Shown here piece by piece: positions 15,857-22,932 of a DNA stretch of 22,952 nucleotides; position 1 is the first letter of the stretch, and each line of letters begins with the position of its first letter. This stretch comes from a virus. The notes below the pieces were generated by a model that ran no database searches, had not been told where the DNA came from, and saw only the letters and a program-made list of their open reading frames with translations. The DNA lies in the IMG/VR virus record IMGVR_UViG_3300031928_000027, positions 1 through 22,952 of that record; one strand, 5' to 3'. The translations under genes were made by a program, and so were the position numbers.

Positions 15857-17386
15857 CTACCAATCTTGAGTAATATTACAAATTCCTAGTTCTTTATAAA
15901 TATTTAAAGATAAATCATATTCTGCAATAATTTGAAATTGATTAGTATTACCAAATCTATTTTTTGTAATAAATATTATAAGGTATCGTTTATCTTTATT
16001 TAACTTAAATGGTATCTTGGTTAAGCCTCTTTTCCCTTCAAGTTTATATGGTTTTATTTCGTGCTTCTCGTTTTCATATTCATCATCAAAAGGTTGTCTA
16101 ATCATAATATTAACAGACATTACATCTACGATTGATTTAGCCATCCCTATTTCATTATTGGTATAATATCTTAATTTAGTAGCAGTTTTACCCAATTGAT
16201 AAGTCACTAATAAACTGACATTTTTTGCCGATGGCTTTATTACATCATATATTTTTACCATATCTCTTTGCATTTCTAACCAAGTTTTATCAGAATTACT
16301 ATCCGCATTTTCTTTCAATGTATCTATGCAAAAATATTTAACATTTGCCAAAGAAGAATATTTTTTTATAATTTTGATAGCTATATCGGTCGTGTATTTT
16401 TCTAATGGTATGATAGTAATGTTTTTATTCTCTTTTTTGTCTTCAATCCATTTTGCACATTTTCTCAATAATTCCATTGTTAGATCATCAAAATTTCCGT
16501 CTCTTAATATGTATTTATGCATATTTTCTTTATAAACATTATTTGCCACCCATATGATCATTTCTTTTTGAATTTTAGTTTGATCTTCTTCGTTTATAAT
16601 AAAAACTATTTTTTCATTGTGTTTCAAGATAGAAGGGAAAAGCCAATTGATTGCAGTAGTTGACTTTCCTGCTCCAGATAGTCCTCCTAATCCAACTATA
16701 TTTCCTAAATTTAACCCTGATATTTCTTTATTTAATATAGTACAATTATCAAGAGGCAAACCAATATTAATTCCTTTATGCAACTTATCAATCAAATCAT
16801 TAACTCCAGAGCAAGCATTATAACTTTTTATATCATTTTCAATATTTATAAATATATGATTTAAGTGAGTTTCATAATAATCATATATTTGTTCAACGTT
16901 CATATCAGCAAATTCGCTTAATTTATCATACACTGGAAATTTTGCTTTTAATAATCCTAATACTGCATTCCATTTATACAACTCATCAATATAACCTATT
17001 AAATTCTCCTCTTTTACGTATTCTTTAGCTTTTTCAATTGTTTCATATCCACCATATTCTTCATATTTAGCTTTTAATTTATCATGTTTTTCAAGATATA
17101 ATCCAACTGTGATTTCATCTAATGACTGCTTTTTCTCTTTTATTACTACATCATACGCAATGCTAAAATAAACTCTCCAAATGTTATTGCTAAAATCTTC
17201 TATTCTCATTTTTTCATTGGTATAAATTAATTCTGGATTCTTAAAAAATATTGAAACAACATTTGCCTCAGTAGCTAATTTAAACTCTTTTACTTTTTTT
17301 ACCGCATCAATAAGTAATTGTTCATAAGGACTTATTTTTTTTTTAGCAGTAGTAGTTTTTGTCTTTGTTTTTGTAGCAACAACCAT
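15857..17386 (-). CDS. DnaB-like replicative DNA helicase
   Basis: A 509-aa RecA-fold hexameric helicase. Residues 1-190 match the helical N-terminal collar of DnaB proteins (early YEQLLIDAVKK; later a GGYETIEKAKEYV element). The ATPase domain starts around residue 210 with Walker A GGLSGAGKS (234-242), a glutamate-rich strand end FIINEED (262-268), Walker B YFCIDTLKE with D355, and a downstream QLGK element in the region of the usual Gln sensor. The N-terminus starts with a Lys/Thr-rich tail (TKTKTKTTTAKKK). ATG start behind GGAGG, directly after the TAA of the upstream gene. It unwinds DNA at the fork and would act with the primase encoded downstream. Confidence 0.87.
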   Translation of the reverse strand: MVVATKTKTKTTTAKKKISPYEQLLIDAVKKVKEFKLATEANVVSIFFKNPELIYTNEKMRIEDFSNNIWRVYFSIAYDVVIKEKKQSLDEITVGLYLEKHDKLKAKYEEYGGYETIEKAKEYVKEENLIGYIDELYKWNAVLGLLKAKFPVYDKLSEFADMNVEQIYDYYETHLNHIFINIENDIKSYNACSGVNDLIDKLHKGINIGLPLDNCTILNKEISGLNLGNIVGLGGLSGAGKSTTAINWLFPSILKHNEKIVFIINEEDQTKIQKEMIIWVANNVYKENMHKYILRDGNFDDLTMELLRKCAKWIEDKKENKNITIIPLEKYTTDIAIKIIKKYSSLANVKYFCIDTLKENADSNSDKTWLEMQRDMVKIYDVIKPSAKNVSLLVTYQLGKTATKLRYYTNNEIGMAKSIVDVMSVNIMIRQPFDDEYENEKHEIKPYKLEGKRGLTKIPFKLNKDKRYLIIFITKNRFGNTNQFQIIAEYDLSLNIYKELGICNITQDW

Positions 17387-17830
17387 TTACCATAATTCCT
17401 CCAGTTCCTTATTTACTTTTTTTACTTTCGCTTTATATTCAGCTCCCTCATGTATTTGATTTTCTAATTCTAATTTAATAGTCTTCTCTTCTGATTTCTT
17501 ACCATTTCTTAACCGAACTACAACATTATTTATTTCTTTATCAATTATTATCATTGCATAGTTAAATTTATGATTTTCATCTGCAAAAGCAGTTTTATTC
17601 TTTTCAAATGCTTGTAAGATTGATTGTCTGCAAAATTTAAAAGTAATTAAAATAGTTTTATAATCGTATTCTGCATTTACTTGTTGTTTTTTGTTTCTTA
17701 AGAATTGTCCTTTTATTAATCCTTGAAGGCGTAAAACCATATATTTAGGTAGTTTAATTGTTTTATCATAACCCATTATTTTTTCACGAACATATTCATA
17801 CAGTTCCACCCACTCTGGATTTTGTGCCAT
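17387..17830 (-). CDS. 147-aa unknown protein upstream of the DnaB-like helicase
   Basis: The frame is open to 17920 (177 aa), but that extension runs through a hairpin and looks non-coding. GGTGAT lies 6 bases before the ATG at 17828-17830, so the protein starts MAQNPEWVELYEYVREKI. It is a soluble, basic-acidic helical protein with a KLPKYMVLRLQGL element and a coiled C-terminal stretch (EYKAKVKKVNKELEELW). I recall similar proteins next to helicases in Firmicute phages but know no function. Its place directly before the helicase gene, with only a stop/start junction between them, makes a loader or helicase partner possible; that is inference from position alone. Confidence 0.72.
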   Translation of the reverse strand: MAQNPEWVELYEYVREKIMGYDKTIKLPKYMVLRLQGLIKGQFLRNKKQQVNAEYDYKTILITFKFCRQSILQAFEKNKTAFADENHKFNYAMIIIDKEINNVVVRLRNGKKSEEKTIKLELENQIHEGAEYKAKVKKVNKELEELW

Positions 17831-17857
17831 TGTAAAATCACCAACCTTCATGTTGAT

Positions 17858-17888
17858 AATAGGGATTATTAAAACAATAATCCCTATT
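17858..17888. other. Intercistronic hairpin, 13-bp perfect stem
   Basis: AATAGGGATTATT (17858-17870) and its exact complement (17876-17888) flank a 5-base loop. The hairpin sits just after the Sak4-like stop and before the ribosome binding site of the 147-aa gene. No T-run follows on either strand, so it is not a standard intrinsic terminator. RNA processing, mRNA stabilisation or control of the next gene's translation are possible. Confidence 0.7.
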
Positions 17889-17900
17889 ATATATGTGTAT

Positions 17901-18902
17901 TTATTTAAGCATTGTAGCAAATTCTAGAACTTCTTTTAGTTTTTCAATATCATTATTTCTAAAATCTTTGATGTTAATTTCTAAGTCCCTCATTTTTTTG
18001 CCGATTTTCTTTTGGCTCTCTGGAGACGCAGATTTGAGAGTATCTTTAATACTATCCGCAATCTCTTCTGCTTTTTCGTCTTCTATTTCCATTGACTCTT
18101 TATCTTTTTCAACTCCAGTAGAGTAGTCAACTGCTTTTTTCACACCGAACTTCTTTGTACTCTCCCACTTGCCTCTCCAAATTTCAAAAGATGGGTCTTC
18201 TAGAACTTCTCCTTTTTTAGTAACACCAGTTCTATCTTTATAAATTTTACCGAAATAAGTTACGTTACCTTCTTTATCTTCTTTTGTGAACATTTGTATT
18301 ACAATGTCAAAATCATACTCTGCCTTTTTAGCAAGGTCGGGAGCTTCACCGATTTTCACTCTGTCAATATTCTTATTCTTTTCTTCGGCAGTAGGTTCTC
18401 GAAATACGTCTTTTTGGTGAGCAACTTCTACAATCCATTTACCTTGGGATGAGAACATTATGTATGCCGTTTTTAAGGCTTGATTCCACCGTTTAATATG
18501 ACCCCAATCACGTTGACTTAAATTGAGATCATCCATATCAATATCTTTACCTTTTCTAACTTGTTTCCTTGACCTTTTTTCAACAACTTCGTATGCTGCT
18601 GATTGCATATTCTCATATAACTTTGTACCACTGTCAATTGCAATAGTATCAAATTGTGATAGTAATTCTTCGTCATTTAATTCATCAAAAGTTTCTTGAA
18701 CCTCTGAGGCAGAAGTTGTACGCATAACCCTAAGAATATTAGGATTATTCTCTAAATAATAGGTATTACCATCTTCACTATCTACTAAGTTAATATTTGG
18801 GAAAGTACCTGCAAATGTAGATTTACCCGATCCCTGCCCACCAAAAACCAAAACTTTTCCACCAACATAGCATAATACCTCTGCTTTATCTTGAAAACCC
18901 AT
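17901..18902 (-). CDS. Sak4-like RecA-fold ATPase (single-strand annealing/recombination)
   Basis: A 333-aa P-loop ATPase of the kind annotated as AAA_24/Sak4 in phages. Walker A is GGQGSGKST (21-29) immediately after the first strand, as usual for this short RecA-like family; Walker B is DTIAIDSGT with D90. Later motifs WIVEVAHQKD and the YDFDIVIQM and GKIYKDRTG strands are typical of the core. The C-terminal 80 residues are highly charged and likely helical (EIEDEKAEEIADSIKD). Sak4 proteins anneal or exchange strands, usually needing the phage SSB, whose likely gene lies directly upstream. ATG start behind a GGGGG run with a rather long spacer. The assignment is by motif and context. Confidence 0.82.
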   Translation of the reverse strand: MGFQDKAEVLCYVGGKVLVFGGQGSGKSTFAGTFPNINLVDSEDGNTYYLENNPNILRVMRTTSASEVQETFDELNDEELLSQFDTIAIDSGTKLYENMQSAAYEVVEKRSRKQVRKGKDIDMDDLNLSQRDWGHIKRWNQALKTAYIMFSSQGKWIVEVAHQKDVFREPTAEEKNKNIDRVKIGEAPDLAKKAEYDFDIVIQMFTKEDKEGNVTYFGKIYKDRTGVTKKGEVLEDPSFEIWRGKWESTKKFGVKKAVDYSTGVEKDKESMEIEDEKAEEIADSIKDTLKSASPESQKKIGKKMRDLEINIKDFRNNDIEKLKEVLEFATMLK

Positions 18903-18951
18903 ATTTTAATTTATCCCCCTTAACTTTTATTTTTTTTATTAATTTTATGAG

Positions 18952-18983
18952 TATATCAGGAGGGATTTTTACCTCCTGATATA
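18952..18983. other. Intercistronic hairpin, 12-bp perfect stem
   Basis: TATATCAGGAGG (18952-18963) pairs perfectly with 18972-18983 around an 8-base loop. It lies in the 94-base gap between the SSB-like stop and the Sak4-like start. No T-run follows in the minus-strand transcript (the following bases are A-rich), so it is not a classical terminator. The minus-strand arm itself contains AGGAGG, which would be buried in the stem. Confidence 0.7.
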
Positions 18984-18996
18984 TAGTTATAAGAGA

Positions 18997-20208
18997 TTAA
19001 TCGTCTAATAATTTCATCCAATCATCTTCACCGAGTTTTTCTTCTTCTAACTCTTTCTTATTGAAGCCTTTTTCAATCTTTGAAATTTCATCCTCTAAAT
19101 CTGTTTCTTTTTCCTCTTCATCAAGGAATTGAGATAAGAATACTAAATCAGATTCTTTATACTTATCCTTATTGATTGCTAAAACAGGAACTTTTGTTTC
19201 TCCTTCACCTTCAAATGTGATTAATGGTCGTTTGATAAGCATTCTTTTTTCTTTATTACCACCAATAGCACATTTATTAAGAGCCTCTTCCTCAGTGATA
19301 ACATTAAGTTCAATTAGTTCTTTAATGTCTTCTGGAAGATCGTCTAAAGTAATATTTACAACACTTGCCCCTTCTAACATTTCTCCTTCGACTGTGACCT
19401 CTACTAAAGTACCTTTTTTTGCAGGAGTAAAACACTTAGCAATAAGTTTTTTTGTATTTTCAGGTTTTACCTTATCTACTTCAAGTTCAAATGTTTTTGT
19501 AAAAGCAACGCTCTTCTTGATTTCCTTACCATCATATTTACCAACATAATCAACTACAAATCCTGTAATTGGGAAGGAAGCTTTTTCTTTATCTAATTTA
19601 CCAATCGCACCTGCATCACAAAGAATTGTTTGTGTAAATACGGCTTTATAATCTTCTGTTTCAGCTTTAGATAGGAATACAGACGTGAGTTCTTTTTTAA
19701 CAGTTACACTATCATTATACGCCTGATATTTTAATTTACCTTTCGCATTAATAACCATTCCACTTTCAAGATGTTGTTGCATGTATTCAATAGCATCATA
19801 TGCAGATAAGAATTTCTTAGTAAATGTTTTACCTTTTGTATCTTTTTCAAGACCAACTTTGATAAAACAGGACTCTGCTACAGATTCGAGAATTGTTTCA
19901 TCAAATCTATCATCCCAATCAATAGTGAATCTATTATCAAAGTCCTCTTGTTTCTTACCATCTACTTCTTTTGTACCGTGAACATATACAACATTATCAC
20001 GTTCTGAACCGTAACCACCCATCATATCTGAATAAATAACATTTCCATTTCCACAATCCACTCCAAGATTCATTTGATTCCAAACCCAATCAGACTTAGT
20101 GGATTCCTTATCCATTGTGAATGTGTAATCGTTTACTTTAGCTTCGCCGATGAGCATAAACTGTGCTTTGCCTTTTTTCAAACCTAATTGTTCTTCCTTT
20201 TTTGCCAT
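18997..20208 (-). CDS. Probable single-stranded DNA-binding protein
   Basis: A 403-aa acidic protein beginning MAKKEEQLGLKKGKAQFMLIGEAK. The N-terminal 150 residues read as beta-rich (VNDYTFTMDKES, WVWNQMNLGVDCGNG), consistent with an OB-type fold, and a second beta-rich region follows (about 215-300). The last 40 residues are strongly acidic and end GEDDWMKLLDD, like the acidic tails through which SSBs bind partners. It is the first gene of the replication operon, directly before the Sak4-like gene, the usual place of a phage SSB. It is much longer than bacterial SSB and has no motif I can prove, so the call rests on tail, strand pattern and context. ATG start behind GGAGG at 12 bases. Confidence 0.6.
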   Translation of the reverse strand: MAKKEEQLGLKKGKAQFMLIGEAKVNDYTFTMDKESTKSDWVWNQMNLGVDCGNGNVIYSDMMGGYGSERDNVVYVHGTKEVDGKKQEDFDNRFTIDWDDRFDETILESVAESCFIKVGLEKDTKGKTFTKKFLSAYDAIEYMQQHLESGMVINAKGKLKYQAYNDSVTVKKELTSVFLSKAETEDYKAVFTQTILCDAGAIGKLDKEKASFPITGFVVDYVGKYDGKEIKKSVAFTKTFELEVDKVKPENTKKLIAKCFTPAKKGTLVEVTVEGEMLEGASVVNITLDDLPEDIKELIELNVITEEEALNKCAIGGNKEKRMLIKRPLITFEGEGETKVPVLAINKDKYKESDLVFLSQFLDEEEKETDLEDEISKIEKGFNKKELEEEKLGEDDWMKLLDD

Positions 20209-20375
20209 ATGTATTTAATTCCTCCAATATATTTTATTTATTGATTATTACATTAACTGTGAAATATATTATAAATGAGGCGGGCTACACATTCGTTTAA
20301 TTGGTTTCCAACAATTACCTTTGTTTTTCAAACTAAACATTCCTTTCTAATTATTTATTTATCACTTATTACCTA

Positions 20376-20404
20376 AGTATACCACTTACCATCTAATAAA
20401 TCAA
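20376..20404 (-). promoter_or_regulatory. Extended -10 sigma-A promoter of the replication operon
   Basis: On the minus strand TTGATT (20399-20404), a 17-base spacer and TATACT (20376-20381), with TG one base before the -10 (TGGTATACT), the extended -10 form. It points at the SSB-like gene and the replication genes below it. Confidence 0.75.
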
Positions 20405-20465
20405 ACCAAATTTCCAACATCCCATAAAATCATGCTTTCATGCTATTTATGTATGAGTAAATGGA

Positions 20466-20490
20466 AGCATACACGAGCATTTGGAAGCAT
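20466..20490 (+). repeat. Three AGCAT repeats with exact 10-bp period
   Basis: AGCAT at 20466-20470, 20476-20480 and 20486-20490. The first and third are embedded in longer copies of TGGAAGCAT (20462-20470 and 20482-20490). Inverted copies (ATGCT) lie at 20432-20436 and 20440-20444. All are 30-90 bases upstream of the replication promoter. Helically phased repeats suggest a protein-binding array, such as an activator or repressor site or an origin iteron. Confidence 0.5.
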
Positions 20491-20591
20491 GAAGGAGATG
20501 AATTTTTATATAATTTCGGTTTATACTTTGTTAATGTGCATTATCCCTCCTCCACCAAATTCACCCTTTTTAAAATGATGTTTGATCAACT

Positions 20592-20984
20592 TTACTTGAT
20601 ATTCGTTCCCTCAACCCCTCGATTTTCTCTACCAATTGTCTGTTTCCTTAACCATAACATTGCTTCCTCTAGTTTAGTAATGGCAATAGCATTATCCCGA
20701 CAAGCAAACTCTGATTTTTGGAAGTGCTCAAGCCGTATAATGACCATTGCTATTAAGTCTTCATTGCATACTCCATTAACACCACACTCTTTAATTGGCC
20801 CCTCTTGAAAATGAATTTGGGATAATGGACTTATCGGTTCATGCTGTTTTCCTATTGATTTTACATATTCATAAGATGGTTCAACAACAAATCGATGTGG
20901 GGCATTGAATTTCATCTGGTCAGGATCTTCGTGGGACACAGTTGTGTATTTACTGGTTAATAGATCGTGTTTTAATTTTATCAT
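20592..20984 (-). CDS. acb2: Acb2/Tad1-domain protein (cyclic-nucleotide sponge, anti-CBASS/anti-Thoeris)
   Basis: A 130-aa protein whose C-terminal 70 residues match the Acb2/Tad1 helical-hairpin domain: HFQEGPIKECGVNGVCNEDL (58-77), then MVIIRLEHFQKSEFACRDNA (80-99) and ITKLEEAMLWLRKQT followed by RGVEGT (to 127). The known proteins form oligomers that bind signalling nucleotides tightly without cutting them: Acb2 takes CBASS cyclic di- and trinucleotides, Tad1 takes the Thoeris cyclic-ADP-ribose signal and some cyclic oligonucleotides. The effector is thereby starved of its signal. The N-terminal 55 residues are an extension (KFNAPHRFVVEPSYEYVKSI) that could form extra strands; ligand choice cannot be read from sequence. 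ATG start behind AGGAGGTGA. Last gene of a short promoter-led operon. Confidence 0.88.
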   Translation of the reverse strand: MIKLKHDLLTSKYTTVSHEDPDQMKFNAPHRFVVEPSYEYVKSIGKQHEPISPLSQIHFQEGPIKECGVNGVCNEDLIAMVIIRLEHFQKSEFACRDNAIAITKLEEAMLWLRKQTIGRENRGVEGTNIK

Positions 20985-20986
20985 TA

Positions 20987-21481
20987 TTATTTTTCACCTC
21001 CTACTTCAACCAATTTTTGATCAGCCAAATCTCCCTTTGCCTCAATACAACTCTCAATCTTAATTCTATCAGAAGGAACTAATGCTGGTTTCACACTCTT
21101 AAAACTACCAAATGTTCGATGTACAAGCATCGTCACGTGATATTCATTAAATCCCAAAATCTCAACAATCCTAGTGATCGGATTATATTTACTCTTTATA
21201 GTAAAAGTAACTTCAAATTTCTTATATTGTTTCATCGAATCAACCTTTTCAATTTCAATTGCTTCCTTTAATCCAGTAATAATATTGTTATAAACATCTT
21301 TATCTTTAACTTTATTAGGTGCAAGTCGTGGCTTAACATCATTATCTTTCATGAAATCAATAATTTTCTTATGTCCTTTTAACTCTTCTGGTTTTAACAT
21401 TTTGTATTCCTCAACTGTCATCATTCCCAAACGTTTTTTTGTTTTTGCTACTTTTCTTTTGCTGTTGTAAGATACTGTCAT
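20987..21481 (-). CDS. 164-aa unknown protein in the acb2 operon
   Basis: The frame is open to 21499 (170 aa), but AGAGGT lies 7 bases before the ATG at 21479-21481, so the protein starts MTVSYNSKRKVAKTKKRLGM. The N-terminus is strongly basic; residues about 25-85 look helical (VEEYKMLKPEELKGHKKII); the rest looks beta-rich (YKKFEVTFTIKSKYNPITRI, EYHVTMLVHRTFG). Basic character suggests contact with nucleic acid, but no family is recognised. It lies immediately upstream of the Acb2/Tad1-like gene, whose ribosome binding site overlaps its end, so the two are co-expressed. Confidence 0.72.
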   Translation of the reverse strand: MTVSYNSKRKVAKTKKRLGMMTVEEYKMLKPEELKGHKKIIDFMKDNDVKPRLAPNKVKDKDVYNNIITGLKEAIEIEKVDSMKQYKKFEVTFTIKSKYNPITRIVEILGFNEYHVTMLVHRTFGSFKSVKPALVPSDRIKIESCIEAKGDLADQKLVEVGGEK

Positions 21482-21522
21482 ATTTTTTACCTCTTTCATT
21501 TATTTATTATTTTCTTCATAAA

Positions 21523-21630
21523 TTATCTACTAACGTGTTTCATAATCGTAGCAACCAATTGTTCGTTACTAGAATCAATTTTCTTAACCGTAACTTTACT
21601 AACTAATTCACCGAACTTAAATGTTGTCAT
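21523..21630 (-). CDS. 35-aa peptide in the acb2 operon
   Basis: A gene read by hand: ATG (21628-21630) behind AAAGGGGGTGAATAA, an excellent ribosome binding site, to TAA at 21523-21525. The peptide starts MTTFKFGELVSKVTVKKI and ends TIMKHVSR. It is soluble, slightly basic and has no recognised family. The strong site and fit between two operon genes support it as real. Confidence 0.55.
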   Translation of the reverse strand: MTTFKFGELVSKVTVKKIDSSNEQLVATIMKHVSR

Positions 21631-21665
21631 TTATTCACCCCCTTTCAATTAATTTTATTTTACCA

Positions 21666-21854
21666 TTATAAATCATTAATATTACAAATAACGCTTTCTA
21701 CTTCACTTCGAGGTTCAATAGCAAATTCTTCATTATCTGAATTAATGCCATAGACTAGTTCTTCTCCAATTTCAATTACCATTACTCTTTGAGTTAATTC
21801 ACCTTCTATGTAAACGTCAACAATATCACCAATTTTAATATCTTTTGCGTTCAT
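21666..21854 (-). CDS. 62-aa small beta-barrel-like protein
   Basis: The first gene after the consensus promoter at 21899-21927. The product begins MNAKDIKIGDIVDVYIEGEL, continues with RVMVIEIGEELVYGINSDNE and ends in VESVICNINDL. The GDxVxV opening and Gly-turn-Gly spacing suggest an SH3- or KOW-like barrel, but no specific family is evident. ATG start behind AGAAAGGA with an 11-base spacer. Being first in the operon with the Acb2/Tad1-like gene, it may be an early host-interaction factor; that is inference. Confidence 0.7.
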   Translation of the reverse strand: MNAKDIKIGDIVDVYIEGELTQRVMVIEIGEELVYGINSDNEEFAIEPRSEVESVICNINDL

Positions 21855-21898
21855 AATTTATGTATTCCTTTCTGTTTTATGTAAATATTCTACTATTA

Positions 21899-21927
21899 AT
21901 TATACTACTTATATTCCATTATGTCAA
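21899..21927 (-). promoter_or_regulatory. Perfect sigma-A promoter of the acb2 operon
   Basis: On the minus strand TTGACA (21922-21927), a 17-base spacer and TATAAT (21899-21904): the exact consensus. It lies about 45 bases before the 62-aa gene and should drive the four-gene operon strongly with host RNA polymerase, as expected for early phage genes. Confidence 0.88.
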
Positions 21928-21990
21928 CTAATTTTATTTATTAATTATTACAACTGAAACTCCTGCCCCAAAAGGAATATGCTTTCCGTA

Positions 21991-22932
21991 TTAAATTATA
22001 ATCTCCACAGGGTACATTTTTAACTCATCCAATAATTCATTTACTCCAATTTTAGCAAGAGCAATATATTTGTCTGCTGCTCCATAATATATATATAATT
22101 CATCATTATATATATATCCTCCTTGTGGGAAAACAACATTATTTACATCGCCAATTAATTCATATTCTTCTTCAGGTTCAAGCAATGGATAAGGTATTCG
22201 CGCTATAACTTTTGAAGGATTCTGTAAATTGAGTAGTGCTACACTACTACGATAAACTAAATTCCTGTCAACTGCATGATATAATAATAACCATCCTTCC
22301 TTAGTTTTTATTGGTGGCAAACTTCCCCCAATTTTTTTATTTTCCCATAAAAATTCAGGTTCCATAATTGTAGATGTTTCGATTTTTTCATGGTAATTTA
22401 ACCAAGATTTTATTGAAAGAAGTTCGTCAAAACTATCAAAATAATCTAATTGGATGTTTGGTTCTATTCTGTGGATATAAGCGATTTTTCCATTAATTCT
22501 TTCGGGGAAAATAAAAGCATCTTTATCCCAACAATATTGATTAATAATTCCTAGTTTTGTATATTTTATAAAGTCATCCGTTTTAACTATTGCTACTCTG
22601 GCTTTTATACCATCGAACGCAGTATAAAAGATATAAAAACTACTCTCAAATTCAACTATTCTTGGGTCTTCACAGCCTTTAATCTCTTCTAAAAGTGTAG
22701 GGTATATTACTTTTTCATTTGAATCATACAGGATATTCATGTTTGTATCAAGTTTAGCATATCCAATATGTGATATATAATTTTCCTTATCTTTTATATC
22801 ACTATTTGTAGCTCTATAAAACATATGAACAATTTCATCTTTTAAGAGAACTCCAGGATTAAATCTAGCGAAACTTCCAAATTGATCTTTAAGTGGCCTC
22901 ATAATAATTCCCATTTTATTAAACTTAATCAA
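21991..22932 (-). CDS. GH130-family beta-mannoside phosphorylase/hydrolase-like enzyme
   Basis: A 313-aa five-bladed propeller enzyme of glycoside hydrolase family 130. Recognisable elements: FARFNPGVLL (21-30), the catalytic EDPR (88-91, D89 the expected general acid), KDAFIFPERINGKIAYIHR (137-155), GGSLPPIKTKEGWLLLYHAV (202-221) and the last blade NVVFPQGGY...YYGAADKYIALA (265-293). Family members phosphorolyse or hydrolyse beta-mannosides (beta-1,4 or beta-1,2). The length matches compact members. There is no signal peptide, so it acts in the cytoplasm. The start is TTG behind AAGGG at 10 bases. It lies upstream of the acb2 promoter, in a separate or read-through unit. Which sugar it acts on, and why a phage carries it, is unknown. 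Confidence 0.85.
   Translation of the reverse strand: MIKFNKMGIIMRPLKDQFGSFARFNPGVLLKDEIVHMFYRATNSDIKDKENYISHIGYAKLDTNMNILYDSNEKVIYPTLLEEIKGCEDPRIVEFESSFYIFYTAFDGIKARVAIVKTDDFIKYTKLGIINQYCWDKDAFIFPERINGKIAYIHRIEPNIQLDYFDSFDELLSIKSWLNYHEKIETSTIMEPEFLWENKKIGGSLPPIKTKEGWLLLYHAVDRNLVYRSSVALLNLQNPSKVIARIPYPLLEPEEEYELIGDVNNVVFPQGGYIYNDELYIYYGAADKYIALAKIGVNELLDELKMYPVEIII

Larger units (their letters stand above)
20209..20591. other. Non-coding control region between the acb2 and SSB-like genes
   Basis: No convincing gene in 383 bases. Read on the minus strand it holds, in order: a tiny six-codon ORF behind GGAGGAGGG (about 20530-20550), the AGCAT repeats (20466-20490), two inverted copies of the same pentamer (20432-20444), the promoter (20376-20404), then a leader of about 160 bases to the SSB-like start. 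The leader contains a possible 20-codon ORF (TTG behind AGAAAGGA, product starting MKNKGNCWKPIKRMC, stop at 20269). No U-tailed hairpin is seen, so where the acb2 transcript ends is unclear. Confidence 0.5.

Noticed and set aside
17831-17920. Hydrophobic N-terminal extension of the 147-aa gene (apparent membrane segment)
   Set aside because: It is translated hairpin and intergenic DNA overlapping the Sak4-like stop. GGTGAT before the ATG at 17830 marks the real start.
18952-18983. Hairpin considered as a rho-independent terminator
   Set aside because: No T-run follows the stem on the transcribed strand, and transcription must continue into the Sak4-like gene, which has no promoter of its own that I can see.
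20461-20808. 115-codon open frame on the plus strand over the acb2 region
   Set aside because: It lies opposite the strongly supported Acb2/Tad1-like gene, has no good ribosome binding site at its start, and its protein has no recognisable pattern. It is a shadow frame.
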